Below are positions 39,321 through 47,445 of a stretch of DNA of 64,000 nt, piece after piece. The position numbers and the translations under genes are program-made. The DNA is from Thysanoteuthis rhombus (Eukaryota > Mollusca > Cephalopoda > Oegopsida > Thysanoteuthidae): NCBI GenBank assembly GCA_963457665.1, contig OY735233.1, positions 44,590,392 through 44,654,391 of the forward strand, in the 5' to 3' direction. Under the pieces are notes generated by a model. The model was given only the letters and a program-made list of their open reading frames with translations, ran no database searches and was not told where the DNA came from. Numbering within the stretch: position 1 is the stretch's first letter; every line of letters begins with the position of its first letter.

Positions 39321-40202
39321 TTCTAATGGTGTCTTTAGATTGAGAATAATTCACTAGGGTTTTTTTTTTTGTTTACTGTTATCTCCCCCCCCCCCAGTAT
39401 GTTATTACGATCAGCTGCAATCAACTGCACCTCACTGTTATCTTTTTGGAGCAGCTGCTTTTTCTTTTATCTTAGAAGGTCACGTAGAAGAAGCGGACAT
39501 TGTTTGGAAATTTCTTGGGCGATAAAAAACATCCATCCCAAGTCAGTTACTCAAGAAACTAAGCTTTATGACAAACGATGAATAAAGTAGTTGTTCACGC
39601 ACTGCCTTTCAATAAACACAATACAATAACAAACAAATCTAACTAAAAAAAAAAAAAAGGTTGGAAGGGCTCCTCATGGAGGTAAGCATCCGCCCCTGGT
39701 CCTCAGATTTACAGCTACACCTTTGGTCCCCGGGTATGTCAACAAGCAGAAATGATAGCATGTATTTCTTTTTCGTTTCTAATCAAAGTTGGGATTTTTT
39801 CTCTTTCCATTTACGGGAAACATTTGACACAGGAAAAGTTTATTAAGCGACATCAACACTTCAAGCACTTGATTAAGTTTATGAATTCCTGAAGCATTTA
39901 ACTGATAGAACAAATAAATCTGAATGAATGTCCATAACTCACCTGTCTCCAACTCCTTTGTATTGAAGACCATATCGGGAGCAGAAAGCTTTTTCAACCG
40001 AGAGACGAGCACAGGATTTGACAGGATAACAATATATCCCAGCCACACGACCGACTGTTTGAAAAGATTCATACTTCTTTCGTCGGAACCACATAGAGAC
40101 CACAAACTTCAAAAGCGACCCTGAAATTAGAGTGAGCATCAACCGAGAAGGACTGTCTTCAGAAAGAAGAGATTCCCAGATTTTAGAAGCCAATGATTCC
40201 AT
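27694..40202 (-). CDS. MTARC: mitochondrial amidoxime-reducing component (MOSC-domain) protein, complete, 7 exons
   Basis: mARC enzymes are molybdenum-cofactor proteins of the outer mitochondrial membrane. They take electrons from cytochrome b5 and its reductase and reduce N-hydroxylated compounds. Exons on the - strand: 40202-39943, 35651-35469, 34091-33929, 31957-31817, 30078-30014, 28978-28904, 27805-27694, giving 333 codons including TGA. Human mARC proteins have about 335-337 residues. Residues 19-37 (RLMLTLISGSLLKFVVSMW) form a membrane anchor followed by a basic RRKK stretch. VGRVAGIYCYPVKSC opens the MOSC N-terminal barrel. SDKNFRPNILVEGC and GRCLLTTVDPGKG are the MOSC core. Cys272 in GRCLLTTVDP corresponds by alignment to the molybdenum-binding cysteine of human mARC1. 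It ends VGDPIYALPRC. Vertebrates have two paralogues, and which one this matches cannot be told. Confidence 0.96.
28461..28811. repeat. 45-bp direct repeats bounding a 270-bp block in MTARC intron 6
   Basis: AGAGTTGTAATACAACGAAA at 28461 and its near copy at about 28772 are both followed by GCTGTCTGTGGATGACA. They bracket about 270 bases that include GAACGAAGGTTTCAACCCCA. The second copy runs into a (TA)n tract (28816-28854). This may be a target-duplicated insertion or a small unequal duplication. Confidence 0.6.
28816..28854. repeat. (TA)n microsatellite
   Basis: About 39 bases of TA in MTARC intron 6. Confidence 0.97.
28904..28978 (-). CDS. MTARC: MTARC exon 6: molybdenum-ligand cysteine
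   Basis: 75 bases, phase 2 in and 2 out. It encodes CLLTTVDPGKGVKDPKREPY and ETLK. The leading cysteine (residue 272) aligns with the human mARC1 molybdenum ligand. Donor GTAAGA. Confidence 0.95.
29129..29269. mobile_element. small foldback/MITE, ATGAATTTAAGAG terminal repeat
   Basis: Starts near AAATAAATTCATAAACCACTT and ends TATGAATTTAAGAGTTTA, inverted ends shared with the copies at 50208-50402 and 44938-45703. It carries AAGGGAGATAAT inside. In MTARC intron 5. Confidence 0.6.
29450..29960 (+). mobile_element. M1 family copy in MTARC intron 5
   Basis: It has GACCAACCAACCAAATAG, GGGGCTAGAACC, TTGGATCAAAATACCCAAAT and TATGGTGGTTCACTTATACA in the family order. A partial duplicate of its right end follows (GCTATGGGGATTCATTTAGG near 29890). 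Orientation is opposite to MTARC. Confidence 0.7.
30014..30078 (-). CDS. MTARC: MTARC exon 5: MOSC core
   Basis: 65 bases, phase 0 in and 2 out. It encodes DTWSEIMIGTDVTFHYLEPC plus Gly and a split Arg codon, equivalent to DSWDELLIGDVELKRVMACS of human mARC1. Confidence 0.93.
31040..31235 (+). mobile_element. diverged tRNA-derived SINE in MTARC intron 4
   Basis: A worn B-box TAGGTTTGATTCCTGCAGC (31087-31105) is followed by the tail AATTGTTTATTCTATTTTCA. The same tail occurs at 31389 and, after a clear tRNA-like head, at 39130. Confidence 0.6.
31262..31493. repeat. long inverted repeat of SINE tails (arms about 104 bp)
   Basis: 31262-31365 and 31389-31493 are near-identical in opposite orientation, with about six differences, around a 23-bp loop containing GGGGCTGCTGCAGGA. 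Each arm is the tail of the SINE at 39048-39275. In MTARC intron 4; such DNA would fold into a long hairpin in the transcript. Confidence 0.9.
31817..31957 (-). CDS. MTARC: MTARC exon 4: MOSC core
   Basis: 47 codons, phase 0 to 0, acceptor CTTTTCAG and donor GTAAGT. It encodes CVFQDSAPFNILSQASVDNV and DKNFRPNILVEGCMAFEE. The human equivalents are DTSPFLILSEASLADLN and ATNFRPNIVISGCDVYAE. Confidence 0.95.
32528..32607 (-). mobile_element. tRNA-derived SINE head
   Basis: On the - strand it reads CCCCATGGCTAAATGGTTAA (A-box-like) and later GTGAGTTTGATTCTCAC, a T-arm with a perfect 5-bp stem and 7-base loop. It lies in MTARC intron 3. Confidence 0.7.
33345..33515. repeat. segment duplicated on the other side of MTARC exon 3, copy A
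   Basis: It shares ATCATTTGCTTTCCTG, TTATCATTGAAGAGG and AACATCCTCTG in the same order and orientation with 35018-35195. The copies lie in the introns flanking exon 3. Not identified as a known element. Confidence 0.75.
33929..34091 (-). CDS. MTARC: MTARC exon 3: MOSC domain
   Basis: 163 bases, phase 2 in and 0 out. It encodes VFGAAIRGEDCGDSAAKWMS and then KFFSKDGYRMV, aligning to human GLEIEGRDCGEATAQWITSF. The donor (GAG|GTTATT) is weaker than the others. It is placed there because it alone keeps frame into the next exon and the family length; the reading frame stays open a few codons further. Confidence 0.88.
35018..35195. repeat. segment duplicated on the other side of MTARC exon 3, copy B
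   Basis: The copy of 33345-33515 in MTARC intron 2, at roughly 75-80% identity by eye. Confidence 0.75.
35469..35651 (-). CDS. MTARC: MTARC exon 2: MOSC N-terminal barrel
   Basis: 183 bases, phase 2 in and 2 out. It encodes RSWMVIRPNCAFLSQRQEPK, the RxWLVI...TARQEPRL motif of mARC, then MALIQPNVDDEKYLELNAPG and LLLPKTPEP. Donor GTAAGT. Confidence 0.94.
35652..39942. other. MTARC intron 1, 4.3 kb
   Basis: AT-rich with poly-A/T tracts. It contains a (CT)n-like run (38527-38551), a tRNA-derived SINE (39048-39275) and a (TA)n tract (39271-39321). Open stretches on the - strand near 37.5-38.3 kb resemble nothing known. Confidence 0.8.
39048..39275 (+). mobile_element. tRNA-derived SINE, best-preserved copy
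   Basis: The head has a good A-box (TTTAGCTCAATGCTAAGAGC) and a T-arm GCAGGTTTGATTCCTGC with a perfect 5-bp stem and TTTGATT loop. It is followed by CACCCCCCCATTTTCC and the tail ATTGTTTATTCTATTCAT, ending in a (TA)n tract at 39271-39321. The tail block AAATTGAGTGATATAT is duplicated. Confidence 0.85.
39943..40202 (-). CDS. MTARC: MTARC exon 1: membrane anchor and start of N-barrel
   Basis: 260 bases, phase 2 out, donor GTGAGT. The ATG at 40202-40200 is chosen because it begins MESLASKIWESLLSEDSPSR directly before the hydrophobic anchor, as in other mARC proteins. The exon ends QYKGVGD plus a split Arg codon. Confidence 0.94.
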
Positions 40203-40308
40203 CTTTCTTTCGTTTACGGCGAAAACGAGAAAATGTCAGGATGGACGTTCGTAGAAAGAAGGAGCGAGCTAAAACGGGCAACTGATGTTGTTTTCTGCTT
40301 TTGTTTTC

Positions 40309-40348
<40 letters not shown>

Positions 40349-40420
40349 CAAGATACAATCAGGATTTAAACTCTTCTGGTAGATCTCGTTTTGTGGGTCA
40401 AACGAAAAAGAGATCTACCA
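40203..40420 (-). promoter_or_regulatory. presumed MTARC 5' UTR/promoter region
   Basis: The first 100 bases upstream of the ATG are richer in CpG than the surroundings. They are followed by a (CT)n tract at 40311-40345 and an 11-bp perfect inverted repeat TGGTAGATCTC at 40377-40387 / 40410-40420. No TATA box or initiator can be fixed from sequence alone. Confidence 0.35.
40311..40345. repeat. (CT)n tract upstream of MTARC
   Basis: 35 bases of CT about 110 bases upstream of the MTARC start codon. On the MTARC-sense strand it is (GA)n. Confidence 0.95.
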
Positions 40421-42790
40421 AGTGACCCCCAATATTTCGATAATGTCATTTGATGTTGTTCATGATAAGACTGAGTGAAGTGAACTTCCGTTAGCGACAC
40501 GTGCCACTGGCAGCTAAGGGAGGTAACTCTAAAGTTCTAATTTCAAGTGATGATCGGACTTCGAAAGATGTAAGGCCATGAAACAACAAGTGGTAATCCT
40601 TGCTTATTCGATATTAAAATCTCCTTCCCTGAAGATTGTAAAAAGTTATCCTCCTTGATGAATAAAAATGGCCAGATTTTAGAAGGAGAATATTGCACTA
40701 AACCAAGTTTATTTTAAATGAAGTCTAAGATAGCTTCTAATTTTTAAAATTCATTTCTATTTTCAGTTATCTTCAAATAAATATTTTTTCATTTACACTG
40801 ACAATTTGAATTCTTAGCGAAGCAAAATTTAAAAAAAATACGTCTACTATAAATGAATACCAATCTTATCCAAACTGTAATTAATTGACTTTTATATGCT
40901 CGTACAATCATTAAAAAAAATATTGCAAATATTACGTTGCCTGCGATGCACTGGTATTATGACTGGGGGACCGTCTACCAAAGATCTATATAGACTGTTA
41001 TGGGGCTTGGGGCTTGCAGTGAGTGCTACTCCTCTAAATATAAAATGTAAACCATTTTTTAAAAATCCATTTTCTACAAATAAATACTGATCTTATACAA
41101 AGTTTTTCATTTTTTCCTATTCATCTATATGTACTTTAACAATCTTGAAAAAACACACAATATCATTATTTTTCCTACATAGCAGATGTACTCGCAGCAT
41201 GGATTGTGATTTTAAAAAAACGAAGATATTGATGATTTTGGTGATTAATTCAAACAGCTCCCAAGACTTACAAAGTTATCTCCCTTTTGTCCTGACACAA
41301 GTCAACTTCAGTTAAATTTAGTCAAGTGAAAAAAAAAATTTGTGAAGTGAAAAAATTGGTTCAGCTCAATGGTGATGTTTTAAAATTGAAGCCTTGAAAA
41401 AAATAGTTTCATCAAAATGGTTGTAGAGTAATTTTTTTGCTAACGTTATGTAAATTGTAAAACCAGCAATTTACATTATTCTAATAAAATTTATGTTGGT
41501 TGTATTTTATAGCAATTGAAATATAACCCCAACTCAAACCCTGATAGTTTTTAATGATGTTTACATATTTTAATAAAAATTCTCTAATTGAAAGTACTAT
41601 TTTATTGTTCGAGGGCAAAAGTATTATTTTATAAATACAAACTATCGTTGCTAAATGGAGATAATCCTGCAAACTTTGCTTCAAGGGAGATGACTCTGTA
41701 GGCCTTGGAAGCTAAATTAACCACTTAAAAATTGAACACTACTGGGTGTCTTTTTTCAGAAAATAGTTGGGAACAGAAATGTTAGCTAATAAGCCAATTG
41801 CCTCAGCCCATTCCCAGCAATGTGTGTCACGTAGGCGATTCTATTTTCAGCAACTCATGGGGAGCATAGGTGATTTCATACATGGGGATACTTTTCAATT
41901 TGGTTAGTTCAGACAAGAAGTATAAGTACCAACACGCTCATTCACTTGAGCGATAATCTCATCCAGAGTTATTTCCCTTGGACTAGAAAACGCTCAGCGT
42001 TCAGGACCTATTTGCTTTATTGATTGAAAAGACATTTCAATGGCTTTTTTCAGTTATTCAAATAGAACAGGTATATTTAGTTAATCCAAACTTACAAGCA
42101 AGAGCGTAGCAGGAGATTCGAGAGCCCAAGGGACTTGTCTCCTTGAGGTGGCCCCTTCCAATATTTAGTGAAGTTTGTAATTGTATAATGTTAGTAGAAA
42201 TGCAGTTGGTGAACTACTATTCCTAAAGCTTTTTGGGGGCCCCCTACATTGTGGGCCGGAAAAGCAAGGCGATTAACCCCCCCCTATCCTCTCTCTGGTT
42301 ACAGGTGATAATCCAGTTTGTAATGATAGCCCCAAAATAGATATAATTATCAAACGGGTTGAATACTTACAATCGACCGTGAGAGAAATGGGTTTTGGGA
42401 ACAAGGCATACGATAATGTCTCCATTAGTAAACGTTTAAGATACAAAAAACCTGGAAATTAAGGAGTAGATATACACCATACACCCTTGTAACCCGCACC
42501 ACTGACAATCAGAGACTTAAATAACAAGGCAGTTCACTTAATTCAAACCTCATACAATCTAACAATCTAACGATAGTTACAGGTTTAATTTTAAATTACC
42601 ATATTTCACCTACTTTGTAAGGATGTTATATGGGTGGTTCAGCAGCACGTAGATCTTCTTGATTATTTGCAGTCAGTAAAGTCAAAGAACAAGTGAACCT
42701 GACCCAAAACAGTTGGCGGATGTTTGATCACAATTGTCTTCTTCTAAGATCTAACTTTCAAACTCTTTCAGTGTATCAGTTTTACATATT
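40421..42790. other. no gene recognised
   Basis: AT-rich DNA without supportable exons. It carries several copies of the short motif AAGGGAGRTAA or its complement (40516, 41275, 41683, 41966) and a poly-C/G-flanked stretch at 42230-42285. Confidence 0.7.
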
Positions 42791-42794
42791 TTGT

Positions 42795-43020
42795 TATTCA
42801 ATCAAGAATGAAAGACAACCAATGGACATCACGACTCACAATATGGATCCCCAGAGATCATATACAAAACCGAGGTCAGCAGATTACAAGATGGAGAGAC
42901 AGACTAGACAAATTCAGAAAGTACTGGCTCTGTAACGCCCATGATAGAGAATTGTGGCAAATTCTGGGGAAGGTCTATGTCCAAAGATGGATGATTAGAG
43001 ACTGATGATGATGATGATGA
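42795..43020 (+). mobile_element. LINE 3' end, copy 1, with (GAT)n tail
   Basis: 5'-truncated non-LTR retrotransposon. The remnant encodes MKDNQWTSRLTIWIPRDHI, RWRDRLDKFRKYW and AHDRELWQILGKVYVQRW, the Trp-rich C-terminal tail of many animal LINE reverse transcriptases. After a stop codon it ends in (GAT)n, as RTE-like elements do. Copies 2 and 3 lie at 48334 and 63605. Confidence 0.8.
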
Positions 43021-44240
43021 GTGTTCCCTTAAATTCAAGGTCGTTTAAAGAGAGTGAAAATGCTTGTAATATTGATACACAGCACCTTAATTACTACCAG
43101 TCCATTGGCTTGTTTACTGTAGTTTATCAATACGAGAATGAATTTTTGTGATTAATATATTTTTTTCATTATTCATAATTAGACTAAAAATCTGCTCTAA
43201 TGGGCTGGATGAATGGATGAATTGCTGTAGAAAAAAATTGATAAAATAGATAAGTAGATAGATGGATTGATGTAAATCAGAGAGTGTTTAATTTGATTAA
43301 TTATCTAAAAGTGATATTTGTTACTTTTAGTGGTTTTGTATGTTCTCGGAAAAAATTTATGTGTTTCTATGCTTAACAGAAAATGAACAAATTCGTGACT
43401 TATAGAGTTTTTTTTTTACAATCTCAGAAAACGAACAAAAAGGCAGGAAAAAAAATGTGTTAATTTTCAGATGAATTCCCATTGTAAATGCCCCCACCAC
43501 CTTATACTGGGGTGGTGATTTTCAAAACCTAATTTGATAAAAGATCTTTCTCAGGGTCACATGTCACATTTGAACGTACAGAAAATTTCATGGGGTGATG
43601 TTGTGTGGTTTCTGGGAATTTTAGAGGGTTTTTTTTTTTTTGTGAACTCGGGAAAACAATAGATATCTTTCTTTTTCTCCCAGCCCCTCTCCAAACTAAC
43701 CTCTGTTCCACCTGTGACTATCACATCCTCTCTAAAAATGATTTACTAAGTATTATTCGTACACTCCATTTGGAGGTCAATTGTAGGAGTTCAGATTTCT
43801 GTCTCACATAGATAACCTTACTCTGGGTTTAAGGTAGGCCTATAAAAAAAGTAATCTTTAGCCTGTAGGAAGCAGGGTAAATTTTCTGCACTTATTTACT
43901 TGCACAAGCTGCAATAAAATGAAACAAATTTTCTGTCTGATCTGCAAATGTATGGAACTTCCTTTGTTACAGCAAAGACAATAAATACACTTAAAAACTG
44001 CTTGGATGAATTTTGGAAAATTCAGATTTTGTCTAACAATTATGAGGTAGAAATTGAAATAACTACAAGAAAGAATTTGAAATCTGGGAATCCAGTGGAG
44101 AATATCCATCAAGAGTTTGACAGGAAATGTTCTTTAATTATCTTTGATTATTTTCCGGGGAAATATAGCGGCTTTGACACCTGGAAATAAGATATGTGGT
44201 GAAAATATCCTTTTGAAATTACTTTTATTTCAGAAGATAG
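43021..44240. other. no gene recognised
   Basis: Unique-looking AT-rich DNA. Open stretches here are short, lack family resemblance and are not bounded by matching splice sites. Confidence 0.65.
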
Positions 44241-44245
44241 GAGAG

Positions 44246-44325
44246 CTGTTGATGGCGTTATGGTTAGTGGTCCAGAAAACAGATTTGGTGTATCAAGTTT
44301 GAATCCTGGCTGGGGGTTTGTATTC
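44246..44325 (+). mobile_element. tRNA-derived SINE head
   Basis: TTGATGGCGTTATGGTTAGT resembles an A-box region. TATCAAGTTTGAATCCTGGC 40 bases later contains a B-box-like T-arm. The downstream tail is not delimited. Confidence 0.5.
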
Positions 44326-44559
44326 ACTTCACACCAATGCCCTTGGGAAAGACATGAATTCACTTCTCTCCTAGCAAGGTATCTTGATAGAATGTGTCAT
44401 CACTGGTATGCCATGATGGTTGACATAGAAGAAAGTGGGTTCATGAGAATTTGAGTAAATCACTCTCCTATAATTACTTTATTTAGTCTAGGGAAAATGC
44501 TGTTACTCCATATGTCAACCTTGACAGGAACCAAGCAGAAGATATGGCATCTTTAAAAG

Positions 44560-44937
44560 TATCTTTTCATCAAAGTCCAGTATAAAGTCTGGAGTTGACA
44601 GTGTTTTTCTACCTTAACAACAAGAACAATCCTCAACAAAATGAGAATTGTGAACTGATATGTTTAACCCACATTCCCCTACCATGATCTGACCAATTGA
44701 TTGCCAGCAGGCTATCTTACTGACTGAGCTAAATTGACAAGTCTTAGATATTAACAAAAATTTATCACACAAATATGCACAGGATTATTTCATTCTAATA
44801 AACGCATTTATACAAAATAACATATATATGTTTTCATAATTTTTATTTATCATATATACAGCACAAAAGTTGCAGGAATCATCTTCAGGTGGAATGGGAG
44901 TTGGGAGTGGGGTTTGACTCTGCAGCAGCTAGGCTTT
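44560..44937 (-). mobile_element. SINE-like repeat, copy 1
   Basis: On the - strand TTTAGCTCAGTCAGTAAGA is a good A-box. It is followed by a weak B-box near GGTCAGATCATGG and the tail CTTGTTGTTAAGGT. The same order of blocks, including CATATGTTGCAC-like and GGGAGTTGGGAG sequence, occurs at 63345-63970, where LINE copy 3 interrupts it. Confidence 0.65.
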
Positions 44938-45350
44938 TAACTCTTAAATTCATAAATTACTTGAAATTGACACTGGAACTCTTCAATGAATAACACAAAA
45001 AATAATGGAACTCCTCTGTGAATAGAATCAAAAAAAAAGTAATCCTTGCAAGAACTCAATTCTTGAACAGCCCTTTTCAGATTGGCTATTTTGAATGGCT
45101 AAAAATAGCTAGATTAGTTGAAAATATGGTTGAACTTGAGTATTCCATTTGTAGATAACTTCATACACTCTGAAAACTCATACAGAGGCTCAAAAAAGTA
45201 CAATTATATAATGTATTGATAAGTAATTAGTATCCACAAATAACGTTACTCTCAACCAGAAGATCGAAGCGTTAGATAAAAATAACATTATTCTCAATCT
45301 AAAGATACAGTTCTTTATATTCATACAGAAATATTCATTTTATCTACATT

Positions 45351-45417
<67 letters not shown>

Positions 45418-45703
45418 TAATTATACAATGTATTGATCTATTATTGACAAATTAATGAAAATAAAACCTTTGTTCAAGATGCAGATTAACAAATCACGTT
45501 GTTTTTGATCATGCACAAACACTCTTTTTTAAAATCTAGCCAATTTTAGCCGACCGCGAAGAGCCGTTCAAGAATTGCGTTCTTGCAACAATTGCCAAAA
45601 AATTAAAATTCACTACACAGTCCAAGAGGGGGGATAATTTCAATCCAAAGTTATTTCCGTGGACTTTGATATTTATTTTTTGAGAATATGAATTTAAGTG
45701 TTA
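44938..45703. mobile_element. foldback element with long internal inverted repeats
   Basis: The ends TAACTCTTAAATTCATA (44938-44954) and TATGAATTTAAGTGTTA (45687-45703) are inverted. Internally, TTGCAAGAACTCAATTCTTG (about 45048) is inverted at about 45573-45594, followed by pairing GGCTA...AATCTAGCC blocks. The centre is a (TA)n tract (45351-45414). It shares terminal repeats with 50208-50402 and 29129-29269. Confidence 0.7.
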
Positions 45704-46287
45704 ATGTCCTGAAATTTTGGATAATAGTCAATATAGATTAAAACAGAATGATGAACAAAAATAATAATTAGAATCAGTGTCCATCAATATCTATTCATAT
45801 AGGTAAAACTGATAACTCCAGTAAGAACATTACTTTGGTCCTGTGAGCATAGATTCTCTAATTATTTCTATATATGACATAGAATTCGATTGCATAACAT
45901 AGCTCGATATTCCTGTGCTCCATTTCGGTGACCCACTTAACCAAATACACACGTAATAATTAAAGATTACTCAGCTGAATGTGAATTCTGTGAGGCAGGC
46001 ATGAACTGAATGTTTTCATGTGTTCAAGGTCAACATTGATCAGCTAATTTTCAGTCAGGGTTGCCAACCTGAATAATTCAAAAAATCAATCTTGTAACTT
46101 TCTAGACTAGGATTTCTCAACTTCTTTAATGTAATCGCCCACTTTCACATGGAAAATTTTTCTACCACCCACCAGCATAGTGAATATTTGAAAAGATACC
46201 AAAAAGTTGTAACTCTTGAAAAACAGTGAAAATGAACAACTTTTATTTCTATTGATATTCAGACCATCCTCATCTTTGTTGTTTTTC

Positions 46288-46331
46288 ATACAACGTTTCG
46301 GCTGTTGTACTCTACGGCCTTCGTCAGGTAT
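46288..46331 (-). ncRNA. hammerhead ribozyme motif in Penelope pLTR
   Basis: The - strand reads ATAC, CTGACGA, a stem II (GGCCG...CAGCC) with an 11-base loop, GAAACGTT, GTAT. These are the hammerhead core (CUGANGA and GAAA), with stem I AUAC/GUAU. Stem III is reduced to the palindrome ACGU, and U17 precedes the cleavage point. Minimal stem III type I hammerheads are known in Penelope pLTRs and can work as dimers. Confidence 0.75.
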
Positions 46332-46445
46332 CATCTGGGAGATTTGGGACGTAACGAACCGAACCCTTTACTTATCCAAGGGGGGTATATTGACCATACT
46401 CCCCTCTTCAGCGTTAGTAGTATTGTTATACTGTCTCATACTAGG

Positions 46446-46515
46446 ATCGAACCTAGAACCATCAGATTACTTAACAGTAATTTGTCTGATAGCTGTAACC
46501 ACTGTGCTATGTGTT
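46446..46515 (-). mobile_element. tRNA-like module inside the Penelope element
   Basis: The - strand reads CACAGTGGTTACAGCTATCA and, 40 bases on, TGGTTCTAGGTTCGATCCTA, a near-consensus B-box in a T-arm. It lies between the nuclease remnant and the ribozyme pLTR. It is either a SINE nested in the element or a part of it. Confidence 0.65.
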
Positions 46516-46594
46516 CATGTGGACAACAGGTGCTAATTTTTAGGAGCCTTAAACCTCAGGTGACAGATATGATTTTTTTTTTTTTTTTTTGATG

Positions 46595-47330
46595 TTATTG
46601 TTTTCTGTCTTTTATTATTAGAGGTTCCCATATGGTATCCATTTCAATGCTAGGATTACTGAGGCAGTTTTGCTTGCCTAGCATATGGGCCGACTCTTTC
46701 AATTTTTGAATTTTCCAGTGTTCTTCCTGATCAATAATCTCAACCTTGTTCCAGGGGGTAGGTGGTCTCCCTTTTCTTTCCATACATGGTCAGCTATACC
46801 CGATTTATTGGTTTCACCTTTACTCAATGCTTTTCGGTGTTCTTCCACCCGAACCTTCAAGGGGCGACATGTTTCACCAGTGTATTCATGCCCACAGCTG
46901 CATGGTATTGAGTATACACAGTTTTTGGTGTTCGATAACTCAGTGGGTGGTTTGGTGCGGGAGAGGTAGCTGTGTAGCGTTGATCTGCTTCTGAATACAG
47001 CCCGGATATCATATGGGGCGCAGATCTTCTGGATCTTCTCAGACACATTCTTAAGGTAGGGGAGACAGACTGTAGTTGGTTTATGATTGTCATCCTCCTC
47101 CTCCGTCACTCTCCTTTCACTAGTGGTGACAGTTAAGCCTTTGGGATAACCATTTTTCTGGAGATTCTTGCTTATGTTACGCATCTCACAGAGGTATGTG
47201 TCAGTGTCGCTACTTATTAGCTTTGCTCGGTGCTGTAAGCATCGGACGATCCCTTTCTTAACGCTGTATGGATGGTTAGAGCGAAGTTGAGATATCAACC
47301 AGTGAATGTTGGCTTACGATACACAGATGT
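46595..47330 (-). pseudogene. Penelope RT-thumb plus GIY-YIG endonuclease, broken
   Basis: The remnant starts VYRKPTFTG, meets a stop, shifts frame and resumes RSNHPYSVKKGIVRCLQHR, the C-terminal thumb motif of Penelope reverse transcriptases. A GIY-YIG nuclease follows from about residue 126 of the longest open stretch (47298-46699): CVYSIPCSCGHEYTGETCRP, then VEEHRKAL and GIADHVWKEKGDHLP. A second frame shift near 46780 precedes the end PWNKVEIIDQEEHWKIQKLK. At least one stop and two frame shifts make it inactive. Confidence 0.88.
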
Positions 47331-47335
47331 ATTGA

Positions 47336-47445
47336 ACCGTAGAGTGCAATGGCCGAAACGTTGTATGAAAAACAACCAAGATGAGGATGGTCCGAATATC
47401 AATAGAAATATAAATAATACCTCATCTCAAAAATTCCGAGATATA
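47336..47445 (+). repeat. inverted pLTR copy lacking the CTGANGA box
   Basis: It starts ACCGTAGAGTGCAATGGCCG and GAAACGTTGTATG and continues through GATGAGGATGGTCCGAATAT to GAGATATA. It is the inverse of 46245-46331 plus about 35 further bases. The ribozyme 5' box is cut away at the junction with the coding remnant. Confidence 0.85.

Larger units (their letters stand above)
46245..47445 (-). mobile_element. Penelope-like element, 5'-truncated, with 12-13 bp target duplication
   Basis: About 1.2 kb bounded by TGAACAACTTTT at 46233-46244 and 47446-47457. On the - strand it carries a reverse-transcriptase thumb remnant and a GIY-YIG endonuclease. At the 3' side is a pLTR piece with a hammerhead ribozyme. 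At the 5' side an inverted copy of the same pLTR lies at 47336-47445. The reverse transcriptase and the 5' region are mostly missing. Penelope elements with GIY-YIG domains and ribozyme-bearing pLTRs are established; this arrangement is read directly here. Confidence 0.88.
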
